64,000 nt of DNA from JABDPF01 sp036351055 (GTDB taxonomy: Bacteria; Pseudomonadota; Gammaproteobacteria; Xanthomonadales; SZUA-36): assembly GCA_036351055.1 (NCBI GenBank), contig JAZBOH010000125.1:62001-126000 (forward strand), written 5' to 3'. Under the pieces are notes generated by a model. That model worked only from the letters and a program-made list of their open reading frames with translations. It was not told the DNA's origin and made no database searches. The position numbers and the translations under genes are program-made. Below, in pieces: positions 50,670 through 58,725 of this stretch (its first letter is position 1; each line of letters starts with the position of its first letter).

Positions 50670-51425
50670 TCAGCTCTCGCGCGTTGCGACGACTTTCTGG
50701 AACAGCTCACCAAAAATGGTTTCGCCACGCCAGCTGAAGCGGTCGGCAGCCGCCGCGTAGTCCCGGATCTTGTTGCGCCACAGGCCCTTGGCGAAAGGTT
50801 CCAGCGTATCGAACACGATGCTGGTGATCAGTTTCAGCGGGTGCCACCATTTCGGCTTGGCGTAGTCGACAAATACGACTTTGCCGCCGATCTCGACCTG
50901 GGTCAGCAAGTGGTTGACGACCTGGTGTTTCACCTCTTCCGGCACCTCGTGCAACAGGAAATAGCATACGACGACGTCATAAGGGCCTTTTTCCCACTGC
51001 AGGCAGTTGGCGTGGTGCGCATAGGCCCAGGAGTAGGGTTCGAGTTTCCGCGTGGTGCTGTCAACCTGCACGCGGGCAACGTCGATGATATCCACGTGGC
51101 CCTCGCTGCCGACGTGGCGGGCCAGGTTGGGACCGAAACTGCCATAAACAGACGCTGGCTGCATCACGCTCTGGCCAGGCTCGATTTCTGCAAAAGCCAG
51201 CTTCTGCAGTTTGATATGCTGCTGCCACAAGATGGTTCGCACCACGATTTCACGGTCCAGCCACTTCACGTTACGCGGATTGATATAGGCCCAGTAGTAG
51301 GTGTCCTGCAGGTAGGCGGGGATTTCAGGCACGCTGTCCGCCACGGGTCCAGGCGCCCTGTTTTCAGGTACGCCGATTTCGTCGGCGGTTGTCGTATAAG
51401 CATTGGATCGGGTGAAATCGTCCAT
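50670..51425 (-). CDS. rquA: Rhodoquinone biosynthesis protein RquA
   Basis: 251 residues, methyltransferase-like. It matches my memory of RquA in IPAYLQDTYYWAYINPRNVKWLDRE (about 34-58, in parts), LFLLHE-like CYFLLHEVPEEV, VVFVDYAKPKWWHPLK and GETIFGELFQKVVA. RquA converts ubiquinone to rhodoquinone by exchanging a ring methoxy for an amino group, with AdoMet. Rhodoquinone serves fumarate reduction without oxygen. The ATG has AAAGGAATAAAG upstream. Placement behind ubiD, ubiV and ubiU, and under an FNR-type site, supports the role. A related UbiE-like methyltransferase is the alternative. Confidence 0.85.
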   Translation of the reverse strand: MDDFTRSNAYTTTADEIGVPENRAPGPVADSVPEIPAYLQDTYYWAYINPRNVKWLDREIVVRTILWQQHIKLQKLAFAEIEPGQSVMQPASVYGSFGPNLARHVGSEGHVDIIDVARVQVDSTTRKLEPYSWAYAHHANCLQWEKGPYDVVVCYFLLHEVPEEVKHQVVNHLLTQVEIGGKVVFVDYAKPKWWHPLKLITSIVFDTLEPFAKGLWRNKIRDYAAAADRFSWRGETIFGELFQKVVATRES

Positions 51426-51541
51426 CTTTATTCCTTTCTTCGCGCCATCAGTACGCGCCTGTTTTCTCGTTGCAGCGGACTCTATCTGGCTGCTGCCCGG
51501 CCAACAATGACCTGAATCAAAGGTGTAAGTTCAGTCGGGTC

Positions 51542-53056
51542 TTACAGCCCGATCAGTTGCACCAGCTGTTCCACCCGTTTGCGCGTGGCTTTATCCAGGG
51601 AGGCGGGCTTGCCCCAGTCCCGGTTAGTTTCCGGGGGAACCTTGTTCGTTGCGTCGATACCCATCTTGCCGCCGAGCCCGGGAGCCGGGCTGGCGAAGTC
51701 GAGGTAGTCGATCGGCGTGTTCTCCACCAGCAGGGTGTCCCGCACGGGGTCGGCCCGCGTCGAGATCGCCCAGATCACGTCTTCCCAGTTGCGGATGTCG
51801 ATATCGTCGTCGGTGACGATGACCGTCTTGGTATAGGTGAACTGCCGCAGCCAGGACCAGATGCCGAACATGATGCGGCGGGCATGGCCGGGATACTGTT
51901 TTCGGATGCTGACGATAGCCACCCGGTAGGAGCAGGCCTCCGGCGGCAGGTAAAAATCGGTGATCTCGGGGAATTGCTCCTGCAGCAAGGGAATGAACAT
52001 TTCGTTCAGGGCGGCCGCCATCACCGAGGGCTCGTCCTCGCCGGGTTTGCCCAGGTAGGTGGTCAGGTAAGCGGCATTGTCGCGTTGGCTGACCCGTTCC
52101 ACGGTAAACACCGGGAACTCGGCCTGCGCGTTGTAATAACCGGTATGGTCCGCAAAGGGGCCTTCAGTGGCCGTTTCTTCCGGGTAAATATGACCCTCGA
52201 GCACGATCTCGGCGCCGCAGGGGACCGGCAGGCCGGTGAGCGGCGAGTCCACCACGCGACTGCGGCGTCCGCGCAGGAGGCCGGCGAACTGGTACTCGGA
52301 AAGCGTATCCGGCACGGGCGTGACCGCGGCCAGCAGCGTGGCCGGGTCGGCGCCGATCACCACCGAAACCGGGTAGGGTTTGCCCGGATTGGCGTGCTGG
52401 AACTCATGGAAGTCCTGCGCACCCCCGCGGTGCGCCAGCCAGCGCATGATCAGCTTGTTGCGTGCAATCAGCTGCAGACGGTAAATGGCAAGGTTGACCC
52501 GAGGCTTGTTCGGGCCACGCGTGATGACCAGGCCCCAGGTGATCAAGGGGGCCGCGTCGTCCGGCCAGCAGGTCGAGACCGGCAGTTTTTCCAGGTCGAC
52601 ATCCGGACCCTCGACCCGGTTGTTCTGCCACGGCGCTTCGCTCTTGAGCACCGGTGTGACGTGGGCCAGGCGGGCAAAGCCGGGTACGGAATCGACGGCC
52701 TGGCCGATATTGCCGGGCAGTTCCGGGCTTTTCAGGAAGGCAAACTGTTTGCCCAGTGCGCGCAGTTCTTCCCTCGACGTCAACTCCAGCGCCATCAGCA
52801 CGCGTTTTTCGTGGCCGAACAGATTGCCCACAACGGGCATGTCGTGGCCCCGAACCTTTTCGAACGCCAGCGCCGGGCCGTCATTGACCAGGCTGTAGTG
52901 GCAAAGCCCGGTCATTTCGAGCTTCGGCGAAACCGCTTCTCTGATGGTTTTCAGCTGCCCGGCCTTTTTCAGCGCATCGGTGAACCCGCCGAGGTCTGTC
53001 CAGGCCTTGCGATTGACCTGCCGCTGGTGATGGTCAAGCAGCGTTCGGATGCTCAT
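51542..53056 (-). CDS. ubiD: UbiD, prenylated-FMN 4-hydroxy-3-polyprenylbenzoate decarboxylase
   Basis: 504 residues, standard length. UbiD features: KVRGHDMPVVGNLFG, STCWPDDAAPLITWGLVITRGP in parts, and the catalytic Glu motif EGPFADHTGYY. It decarboxylates the ubiquinone precursor using prenylated FMN made by UbiX; no ubiX lies in the window. The ATG at 53056 overlaps the end of ubiV by 23 bases. Being inside an FNR-controlled ubiUV operon is notable since ubiD is usually elsewhere. Confidence 0.93.
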   Translation of the reverse strand: MSIRTLLDHHQRQVNRKAWTDLGGFTDALKKAGQLKTIREAVSPKLEMTGLCHYSLVNDGPALAFEKVRGHDMPVVGNLFGHEKRVLMALELTSREELRALGKQFAFLKSPELPGNIGQAVDSVPGFARLAHVTPVLKSEAPWQNNRVEGPDVDLEKLPVSTCWPDDAAPLITWGLVITRGPNKPRVNLAIYRLQLIARNKLIMRWLAHRGGAQDFHEFQHANPGKPYPVSVVIGADPATLLAAVTPVPDTLSEYQFAGLLRGRRSRVVDSPLTGLPVPCGAEIVLEGHIYPEETATEGPFADHTGYYNAQAEFPVFTVERVSQRDNAAYLTTYLGKPGEDEPSVMAAALNEMFIPLLQEQFPEITDFYLPPEACSYRVAIVSIRKQYPGHARRIMFGIWSWLRQFTYTKTVIVTDDDIDIRNWEDVIWAISTRADPVRDTLLVENTPIDYLDFASPAPGLGGKMGIDATNKVPPETNRDWGKPASLDKATRKRVEQLVQLIGL

Positions 53057-53933
53057 GGTCCATTCCCGCGGAGTTCAGCAGGTAACCGTTGCAGGCCCCA
53101 TCGGGCAGCAAGGACATCAGTTGCTCATGCAGTTCCGCCGGCGCTTTTCCCCGGCGCGCCGCATCGAACAGGTCGATGATTTCCATGGCCCCTTGTGACT
53201 GTGGGCTGATACGCAGCACATCCACCGCCAGCGTTTCGAGTTCGGCGTAGTGGTCAAGTACCTGGTGGGTGAGGGCGGATTGGGTCTGGATACCGTTCAA
53301 TACGAGAAAATCCTGGTCTTCACGGGTTCTCAGCATGCGCCCATCGGGGTAGTCGATGCACTTGAACCGGCAATCGTCCTTGGGCAGGTTTTCCGAGCGT
53401 GCCGTGTAGCAACGGGCGGAGTAGGCCAGCGGCAGCCGGCCCAGCGCAAAGACCTCGGTTTCAATGCCGTCGGGCCGGCGTTGCTGCAGTTCGGCCAGGG
53501 CATCAAGTCCCAGTTCCACCGGCAGTGTCCAGCGCTTCAATCCCAACCCGGTCAGGAGAGAGAGGCTCCGGTGATTGTAGATATTCACGCTGGGACCGGT
53601 AGCAAATTGCCTGCCGGCGGAACTGAGATACTGGATGGCCGAGAAATCGTTCGCCTCGACCATGAATTCTTCGTTTTCGCACAGCCGTTTGACGGCGGAT
53701 GCCTCGGAGGCCGCCTCGATCAGGGTCAGCGTCGAGAGCAGGACTTCCTTGCCGGCCTGCCTGAGTTCGCGGCCAATCGCGAACCAGTCCTCCGGCTTGA
53801 TCAGCCTGCGCTTGGAACAGATCACCTCGCCCAGGTAGACGATGTCCGCCGGGCTGTCCGCTGCGGCCTGGTAGAAATCAAGAACCTGGTCGCGCTCCCA
53901 GAAACAGAGGATGGGGCCAATGGAGAGTTTCAT
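53034..53933 (-). CDS. ubiV: UbiV, oxygen-independent ubiquinone hydroxylation factor
   Basis: 299 residues of the U32 peptidase-like group. The four 4Fe-4S cysteines are at Cys39 (EVICSKRR), Cys175, Cys188 and Cys192 (ARCYTARSENLPKDDCRFKC), close to those known in E. coli UbiV. The ATG at 53933 has GAGGG upstream; an in-frame GTG six bases earlier is the other choice. With UbiU it hydroxylates the ring without oxygen, using prephenate as oxygen source in E. coli. It starts 10 bases after ubiU. Confidence 0.93.
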   Translation of the reverse strand: MKLSIGPILCFWERDQVLDFYQAAADSPADIVYLGEVICSKRRLIKPEDWFAIGRELRQAGKEVLLSTLTLIEAASEASAVKRLCENEEFMVEANDFSAIQYLSSAGRQFATGPSVNIYNHRSLSLLTGLGLKRWTLPVELGLDALAELQQRRPDGIETEVFALGRLPLAYSARCYTARSENLPKDDCRFKCIDYPDGRMLRTREDQDFLVLNGIQTQSALTHQVLDHYAELETLAVDVLRISPQSQGAMEIIDLFDAARRGKAPAELHEQLMSLLPDGACNGYLLNSAGMDHEHPNAA

Positions 53934-53943
53934 TCTCACCCTC

Positions 53944-54942
53944 TCACTGCCACGGCCGGTGGTAGGCGCCCAGGGTAGTCTGTGAGCCTTCCGACACGGC
54001 GCCGAGTTTCTGCATCCACGGGCCCATCGGCTCGTAGTTCTCCGGATCGCGCAGGCAGGCGTCGATTGCTGCGCGCATCACAGCCGTGACCTGTGCCACA
54101 TAGGCCGGACTGCGTTGGCGCCCCTCGACCTTGATCGCGCTGACACCGATCTCTTTCAGTTTTGGCAATATGGCCAGCGTATTCAGACTGGTTGGCTCTT
54201 CCAGGGCATAAAACGTGTGGTCGCCTACCTGGAAACGGCCTTTGCACAGGGTTGGATAACCGGCTTTTTCGTCTTTTCCGAAGTGGTCGATCAAGACACC
54301 GTTGAGACGGGTATTGGTGCCGCCGTCTTCGGTTTCCTCCCAGCGCACATGGGAAGCGGGTGAGCAGGCGCCGTAGGTATTGGGCGAACGGCCCGTGGCG
54401 TAGCTGGACAGCAGGCAGCGGCCCTCGACCATGACGCACAGGCTGCCAAATCCGAAAGTCTCCACCGGCACGGGAGATTCCTTGATCACCTGGGCCACCT
54501 GGTTGACCGACAGTACGCGCGGAAGCACCACGCGCCTGATGCCAAAGTGATCATGGAAAAACCGGATGCCGGCCGCCGTGGTCACGGACCCCTGCACGGA
54601 CAGGTGCAGGCGCAGGTCCGGCCGGCGTTTGGCCGCGTAGTCCATCACGCCCATGTCGGCCAGGATCAGTGCATTGACGCCATAATCCGCCGCCTGGTCC
54701 ACGGCCGCCTGCCAGCGCTCGAAGCTGCCCGCCTGCGGGTAGGTGTTGATTGCCACGAAGATCTTCCGACCGCGGGACTGGGCGTATTCAACGGCCTTCG
54801 TGAAGGTGCGTTCGGTAAAGTTCAGCCCGGCAAAATGCCTGGCATTGGTATCGTCCTTGAAGCCTACGTACACCGAGTCGGCGCCGTTATCGACAGCCGC
54901 CTTCAACGAGGGCAGGTTACCTGCGGGACAGACCAATTCCAT
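53944..54942 (-). CDS. ubiU: UbiU, oxygen-independent ubiquinone hydroxylation factor
   Basis: 332 residues. It begins MELVCPAGNLPSLKAAVDNG, typical for U32-type UbiU. Cluster cysteines are Cys169, Cys176, Cys193 and Cys233 (SLCVMVEGRC, TYGACSP, PTLCKGR), nearly the same positions as in E. coli UbiU. It forms a heterodimer with UbiV. First gene of the ubiU-ubiV-ubiD-rquA operon; its promoter has an FNR-type box 40-41 bases from the predicted start of transcription. Confidence 0.94.
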   Translation of the reverse strand: MELVCPAGNLPSLKAAVDNGADSVYVGFKDDTNARHFAGLNFTERTFTKAVEYAQSRGRKIFVAINTYPQAGSFERWQAAVDQAADYGVNALILADMGVMDYAAKRRPDLRLHLSVQGSVTTAAGIRFFHDHFGIRRVVLPRVLSVNQVAQVIKESPVPVETFGFGSLCVMVEGRCLLSSYATGRSPNTYGACSPASHVRWEETEDGGTNTRLNGVLIDHFGKDEKAGYPTLCKGRFQVGDHTFYALEEPTSLNTLAILPKLKEIGVSAIKVEGRQRSPAYVAQVTAVMRAAIDACLRDPENYEPMGPWMQKLGAVSEGSQTTLGAYHRPWQ

Positions 54943-54971
54943 GTTGATTACCGTTACGACACAAGCACCCC

Positions 54972-55012
54972 ATTCTAGGGGTGTAATCCGGGGGCATATT
55001 GATCCGCATCAA
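54972..55012 (-). promoter_or_regulatory. FNR-type box and -10 element for ubiUVD-rquA
   Basis: TTGATCCGCATCAA (54999-55012) fits the FNR consensus TTGAT-N4-ATCAA exactly. Reading leftward, TAGAAT (54972-54977) is a good -10 element; transcription would start near 54965, 40-41 bases from the box centre, the class II activation distance. This predicts induction without oxygen. Confidence 0.85.
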
Positions 55013-55071
55013 AGTTTATACCATCGCCGCTCCGAAATGGGCCTCGCCCTGCGCTTCGTACAGGACCCATC

Positions 55072-55112
55072 TTGACCCGGGTCAAATCCTGAAAAACGCC
55101 ACAATCTATACT
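55072..55112 (+). promoter_or_regulatory. FNR-type box and -10 element for ubiT
   Basis: TTGACCCGGGTCAA (55072-55085) is a perfect palindrome fitting TTGAY-N4-RTCAA. TATACT (55107-55112) is the -10 element; transcription would start near 55119-55120, about 41 bases from the box centre. It controls ubiT, whose ATG is at 55138. A second, independent site for the rightward direction. Confidence 0.78.
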
Positions 55113-55137
55113 GGCTGCCTGAAACCGGAGTTTTATC

Positions 55138-55638
55138 ATGTTGCCTATCCCCGACGTATTGCGCACCGCTGCCCACCATGCGATCGGCCTGCCGGGACGG
55201 CTCGTGCCCTACGCGGCACAGAAACCGGTGCTGCATATCGCGCTGAACCGGGCGTTCAAGGAACCGCTGGAAACAGGGGAGCTGGAATTCCTGGATGGCA
55301 GCCTGATCCGCATCCGGATTACCGACGCCAACGTGGACTGGCTGATCGAAGCGGCTGCGCAGGGCTTTGTACCGGTCGATCGGGACAGGGAGGAGGATGT
55401 TTGCATCAGCGGTGAGTTGCTTGATTTTACTTTGCTGGCCACGCGCCAGGTCGACCACGACACCCTGTTTTTCCAGCGCCGCATCCGCATCGAGGGCGAT
55501 ACCGAACTGGGCCTGGGTCTCAAGAACACCATGGACAGCATGGACTGGGACGACCTGCCGCCACCGCTCAGGATGTTCCTTCGGGGCCTGGGTATGGTGA
55601 TTGAAAAACTTTCGTTTCTTAAGCCGGCGGCCATTTAA
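55138..55638 (+). CDS. ubiT: UbiT, SCP2-domain accessory factor of anaerobic ubiquinone synthesis
   Basis: 166 residues with an SCP2 lipid-binding domain (about 30-130; LEFLDGSLIRIRITDANVDW, ISGELLDFTLLATRQVDHDTLFFQRRIRIEGDTELGLGLKN in parts). It is the anaerobic counterpart of UbiJ and binds ubiquinone intermediates. GGAG is 8 bases before the ATG. It is divergent from ubiU across 195 bases holding two FNR-type sites. Confidence 0.92.
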   Translation: MLPIPDVLRTAAHHAIGLPGRLVPYAAQKPVLHIALNRAFKEPLETGELEFLDGSLIRIRITDANVDWLIEAAAQGFVPVDRDREEDVCISGELLDFTLLATRQVDHDTLFFQRRIRIEGDTELGLGLKNTMDSMDWDDLPPPLRMFLRGLGMVIEKLSFLKPAAI

Positions 55639-55659
55639 GCACGAGTTGCCGAAAGAATT

Positions 55660-56127
55660 TTACTGGCGTATTTCTGCAAAGCCTGCGTTTACAAGGCTGG
55701 CGAGGTCGCCCGGCTTCAACTCGATATCCATGCCTCTTTTTCCGGCACTGACAAACACAGTATCAAAATGGCTGGCCGAGGCATCGATAACGGTTTTGAG
55801 CCGTCTTTTCTGGCCGAGCGGGCTGACCCCACCCAGCACGTAACCCGTTGTGCGCTCGACATCCGGCGGACTGGCCATAACGGCTTTCTTGGCGCCACAG
55901 GCCTTTGCGATGCGTTTCAGGCTGAGCATCGATGAAACCGCAACGATGCCAACCGCCATTTGACCACTGTCCAGCTTGACGACCAGGGTCTTGAAAACCC
56001 GTTCCGGCTCGATGCCCAGCTTTTCAGCCGCCTCCAGACCAAACGATTCGCTCGATGCATCGTGCTGGTATTCGTGGACCGAGTGCTCGGTCCTGGTCTT
56101 GCGCAACAGGTTGATGGCTGGTGTCAT
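55660..56127 (-). CDS. ybaK: YbaK/EbsC-type Cys-tRNA(Pro) deacylase
   Basis: 155 residues. The YbaK start TPAINLLRKTRTEHSVHEYQHD is followed by the conserved Lys in RVFKTLVVKLD and by GYVLGGVSPLGQKRRL, the tRNA-editing pocket. It removes cysteine wrongly attached to tRNA-Pro. The gene converges with ubiT (21-base gap) and stands 12 bases downstream of a GST gene, so those two are likely co-transcribed. Confidence 0.92.
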   Translation of the reverse strand: MTPAINLLRKTRTEHSVHEYQHDASSESFGLEAAEKLGIEPERVFKTLVVKLDSGQMAVGIVAVSSMLSLKRIAKACGAKKAVMASPPDVERTTGYVLGGVSPLGQKRRLKTVIDASASHFDTVFVSAGKRGMDIELKPGDLASLVNAGFAEIRQ

Positions 56128-56139
56128 GGCGTCGCGCTG

Positions 56140-56823
56140 TCAGGCTTGCCTGAAGTCCATCTGCACCTGGCCCACCCCGGAAATTTCATCCTCGTGGTGT
56201 TGTTCACGCCACGGTTCTTTTAGGGCCGCCTCGTACCATTCCTGCGCGGCAGGCAGATCGAGCAGCGTTTCCGCGTAGTCCCTTGAGACCTTAGCCAGGG
56301 GTAGATTATATGTCTGCACCCTGAAAGCGACCGGGACGAAAAATGCGTCCGCGGCCGTAAAGTTCCGGCCGGACAGGAAGGGGCCGCCGAAACGTTCCAG
56401 CCCTTCGCTCCAGATTTCATCCAGGCGGTCGAGATTAGCCTGCAGGGACGAGCCGATTTCGCGCAGTTCCACGCGTACACCGCAGTTCATCGGGCACTGG
56501 CCGCGCAGCGCGAAGAAGCCGGAGTGCATCTCACACGTGACGCAGCGAGCCCAGGCCCGTGCCCCACTGTCTTCGGGCCATACACCCGCATGCCGCTCTG
56601 CGAGGTACTCGGTGATGGCGAGTGAATCCCAGACGACGGTATCCCCGTCATGCAGGCAGGGAACCAGGCCGCTGCGTGAGAATCCGCGAAACTTCTGCCA
56701 ACTCGAGCCTGGCTCAAAGGGCATCAATTGTTCTTTGAACGGGATCGAGAGGACGGACATCAGGACCCATGGCCGAAGTGACCAGGACGAGTAGTTTTTG
56801 TTGCCTATATAAAGTGTGTACAT
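56140..56823 (-). CDS. Glutathione S-transferase family protein
   Basis: 227 residues. The N-terminal thioredoxin-like domain has YIGNKNYSSWSLRPWVLM (active-site Ser region near residue 12) and VPCLHDGDTVVWDSLAITEYLAERH (glutathione-binding DS near 65-66). The C-terminal helical domain has FLSGRNFTAADAFFVPVAFR. It belongs to the group with GxxxYSSWSxR starts, seen in many proteobacteria. Substrate unknown. Confidence 0.9.
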   Translation of the reverse strand: MYTLYIGNKNYSSWSLRPWVLMSVLSIPFKEQLMPFEPGSSWQKFRGFSRSGLVPCLHDGDTVVWDSLAITEYLAERHAGVWPEDSGARAWARCVTCEMHSGFFALRGQCPMNCGVRVELREIGSSLQANLDRLDEIWSEGLERFGGPFLSGRNFTAADAFFVPVAFRVQTYNLPLAKVSRDYAETLLDLPAAQEWYEAALKEPWREQHHEDEISGVGQVQMDFRQA

Positions 56824-56835
56824 GCTTACGCCCTT

Positions 56836-57954
56836 TTACGTCTGTTCTTGTTTTGCGTGCCACGCGGCCAGCACCTCGGTTTCGCGTGCCGTGCTCAAAC
56901 CGGTGCGTAAACTGACCCGGCGCTCCTCCGGCAAGGTTTTGAACCATGCAAGCGTATCCCTGGCGGTTTCCTCGACCGGGCGGAAAGTCATGCCGGCGTC
57001 AACGGCTTTTTGTGATGACCAGCTCAATGACCCGGACATGGGGCTTTCCCTGTCGGCCCACATATGCAGGTCGCGCCAGGGCTGAACGTCCTGCTCTTCC
57101 AGGAATTCCGCGGGAACCCAGGTCAGCCTGGCCCCCGGGTTGACGGCGTTTGCAGTCCCTTCGAGGAACTCACCCCACGGCATGGGCATGCTGACGGCAT
57201 TGAAGGCACCGGTCAGGTTTCTCTCCACGCAGTGGACCATGAACTTCGCCAGGTCGCGCACGTCGACGTACTGGGTCAGGTCCGAGGGTTTACCAGGCGC
57301 CAGTACTTCGCCGCCACGGTCCATGCGCACCGGCCAGTAGGTATAGCGGTCACTCTTGTCCAGTGGCCCGACAATCAGGCCCGGGCGGATTTGCGTTACG
57401 CGGTTGCCCATCACCTCTTCCACCGAACGCTCGCAATAGGCTTTCAGTTCGCAGTAGAACTTTGATACATCTTCTGTTGCCGGGTCTTCCAACACCGCCC
57501 GCGGCCTTTCTTCGGTACCGAACTGCCCACCCTCGATCCAGTTGTCATACTGGCAGATGGTGGAAACGAACAGGTATTGTCCGGTGTTTTCCGCCAGCAG
57601 CCTGGCAGACGCGTCCACCATGCGTGGAACATAACCCGAGTTATCGATCACCGCGTCCCACTGGCGTCCTTCGAGCCCCGAGAGTCCCGCGTTAACCTCG
57701 GGGTCGCGGTCGCCAATGATGGTTTCAAGATTGGGGAACAGGCCCAGGTTTGTCTTGCCGCGGTTGAACAGGGTGATATCGTGACCGCGCGCCAGCGCAT
57801 ACTCCACCGTGTGCGGGCCGAGAAAGCCGGTGCCGCCCAGGATGAGGATTTTCAGTGGTTTCGCCGCGGGCTTTGCGGCGGCATTCAACCAGGCAGGCAA
57901 CATACTCATACCGATTCCGCCCATGACAGAGGTAACAAATTGACGACGATCCAT
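56836..57954 (-). CDS. Tat-exported NAD-dependent epimerase/dehydratase
   Basis: 372 residues. The start MDRRQFVTSVMGGIGMSMLPAWL is a twin-arginine signal. The mature part opens with LKILILGGTGFLGPHTVEYAL (NAD-binding). VSTICQYDNW occupies the place of the usual SSxxxYG region. The ATG at 57954 has AAGGA 7 bases upstream and is the one that opens the Tat signal. A folded, cofactor-loaded reductase-type enzyme in the periplasm is implied. It precedes the GST gene by 12 bases. Substrate unknown. Confidence 0.82.
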   Translation of the reverse strand: MDRRQFVTSVMGGIGMSMLPAWLNAAAKPAAKPLKILILGGTGFLGPHTVEYALARGHDITLFNRGKTNLGLFPNLETIIGDRDPEVNAGLSGLEGRQWDAVIDNSGYVPRMVDASARLLAENTGQYLFVSTICQYDNWIEGGQFGTEERPRAVLEDPATEDVSKFYCELKAYCERSVEEVMGNRVTQIRPGLIVGPLDKSDRYTYWPVRMDRGGEVLAPGKPSDLTQYVDVRDLAKFMVHCVERNLTGAFNAVSMPMPWGEFLEGTANAVNPGARLTWVPAEFLEEQDVQPWRDLHMWADRESPMSGSLSWSSQKAVDAGMTFRPVEETARDTLAWFKTLPEERRVSLRTGLSTARETEVLAAWHAKQEQT

Positions 57955-58125
57955 TCCTGTTTCCTTTTTGGCTTTCAATACACCCTTCGGGGCCTGCTAA
58001 AACCATAGAGCAAAACACGTACACCGGCCAGTTCCCGGTTGGAAATCCGGGCACTGGGCTGGTGAATTTCACCTATAGTGAATACCAATAATCAGAAATG
58101 CCATGAATACAAACTGGAGAGTCGA

Positions 58126-58725
58126 ATGAAAAACAGCGTTTCAGGACGCCGCCGTTTCCTCGTGGAAAGCGGCAAACTGGCCGGTGGGGGCTGGCTTGCA
58201 CTCAATGCCCCGATGCTGCTGGCTGCCGGGCACCACGCGGCTGAGCAACAGGCCGCGCACGGAGCCTGGGTCAATATTTCGGAAGACGAAGCCGCAGGTT
58301 TTGCCGCGGTAGTCGACCAGGTCATCCCGCCGGATGATTTGCCGGGGGCTTCAGAAGCGGGCGCCGTCTACTTTATCGACAATGTGCTGGGCGGATTCCT
58401 GGCCGCCCTGGCGCCCCTGTTAAGGCAGGGCTTGCAGGATATCGACCGCCGAGCCAGGGATGTTTCTGCCGGAGCATCTGGCTTTGCCGCACTACCTTTC
58501 GATCAGCAAACGGCGATCCTGCAAACGATCGAAGACACGCCATTTTTCGAAAACATGATTTTTCTGACCCATTGCGGGCTGTTCGCCTTGCCGTCCTGGG
58601 GTGGCAATACCGACAAGGCCGGCTGGAAGTTGCTGGGATTCGAGAACCTGCACGCCTGGCAACCGCCGTTTGGCTATTACGATGCACAGCTGCTTGCGGG
58701 AGAGGGTGATCATGCAGAAGGATAG
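58126..58725 (+). CDS. Gluconate 2-dehydrogenase subunit 3-like protein with Tat signal
   Basis: 199 residues. It begins with a twin-arginine signal (SGRRRFLVESGKLAGGGWLAL). The mature part WVNISEDEAAGFAAVVDQVIPPDDLPGASEAGAVYFID in pieces is the family pattern. Such small subunits carry the flavoprotein partner across the membrane. GGAGAG stands 5 bases before the ATG at 58126. It overlaps the GMC gene by 14 bases. Confidence 0.88.
   Translation: MKNSVSGRRRFLVESGKLAGGGWLALNAPMLLAAGHHAAEQQAAHGAWVNISEDEAAGFAAVVDQVIPPDDLPGASEAGAVYFIDNVLGGFLAALAPLLRQGLQDIDRRARDVSAGASGFAALPFDQQTAILQTIEDTPFFENMIFLTHCGLFALPSWGGNTDKAGWKLLGFENLHAWQPPFGYYDAQLLAGEGDHAEG

Noticed and set aside
49977..53179. Two long open frames on the plus strand opposite the sulfotransferase, rquA, ubiD and ubiV genes (512 and 569 codons).
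   Set aside because: They lie antisense to genes with clear motifs, have no recognisable domains and arise from the GC-rich codon pattern.
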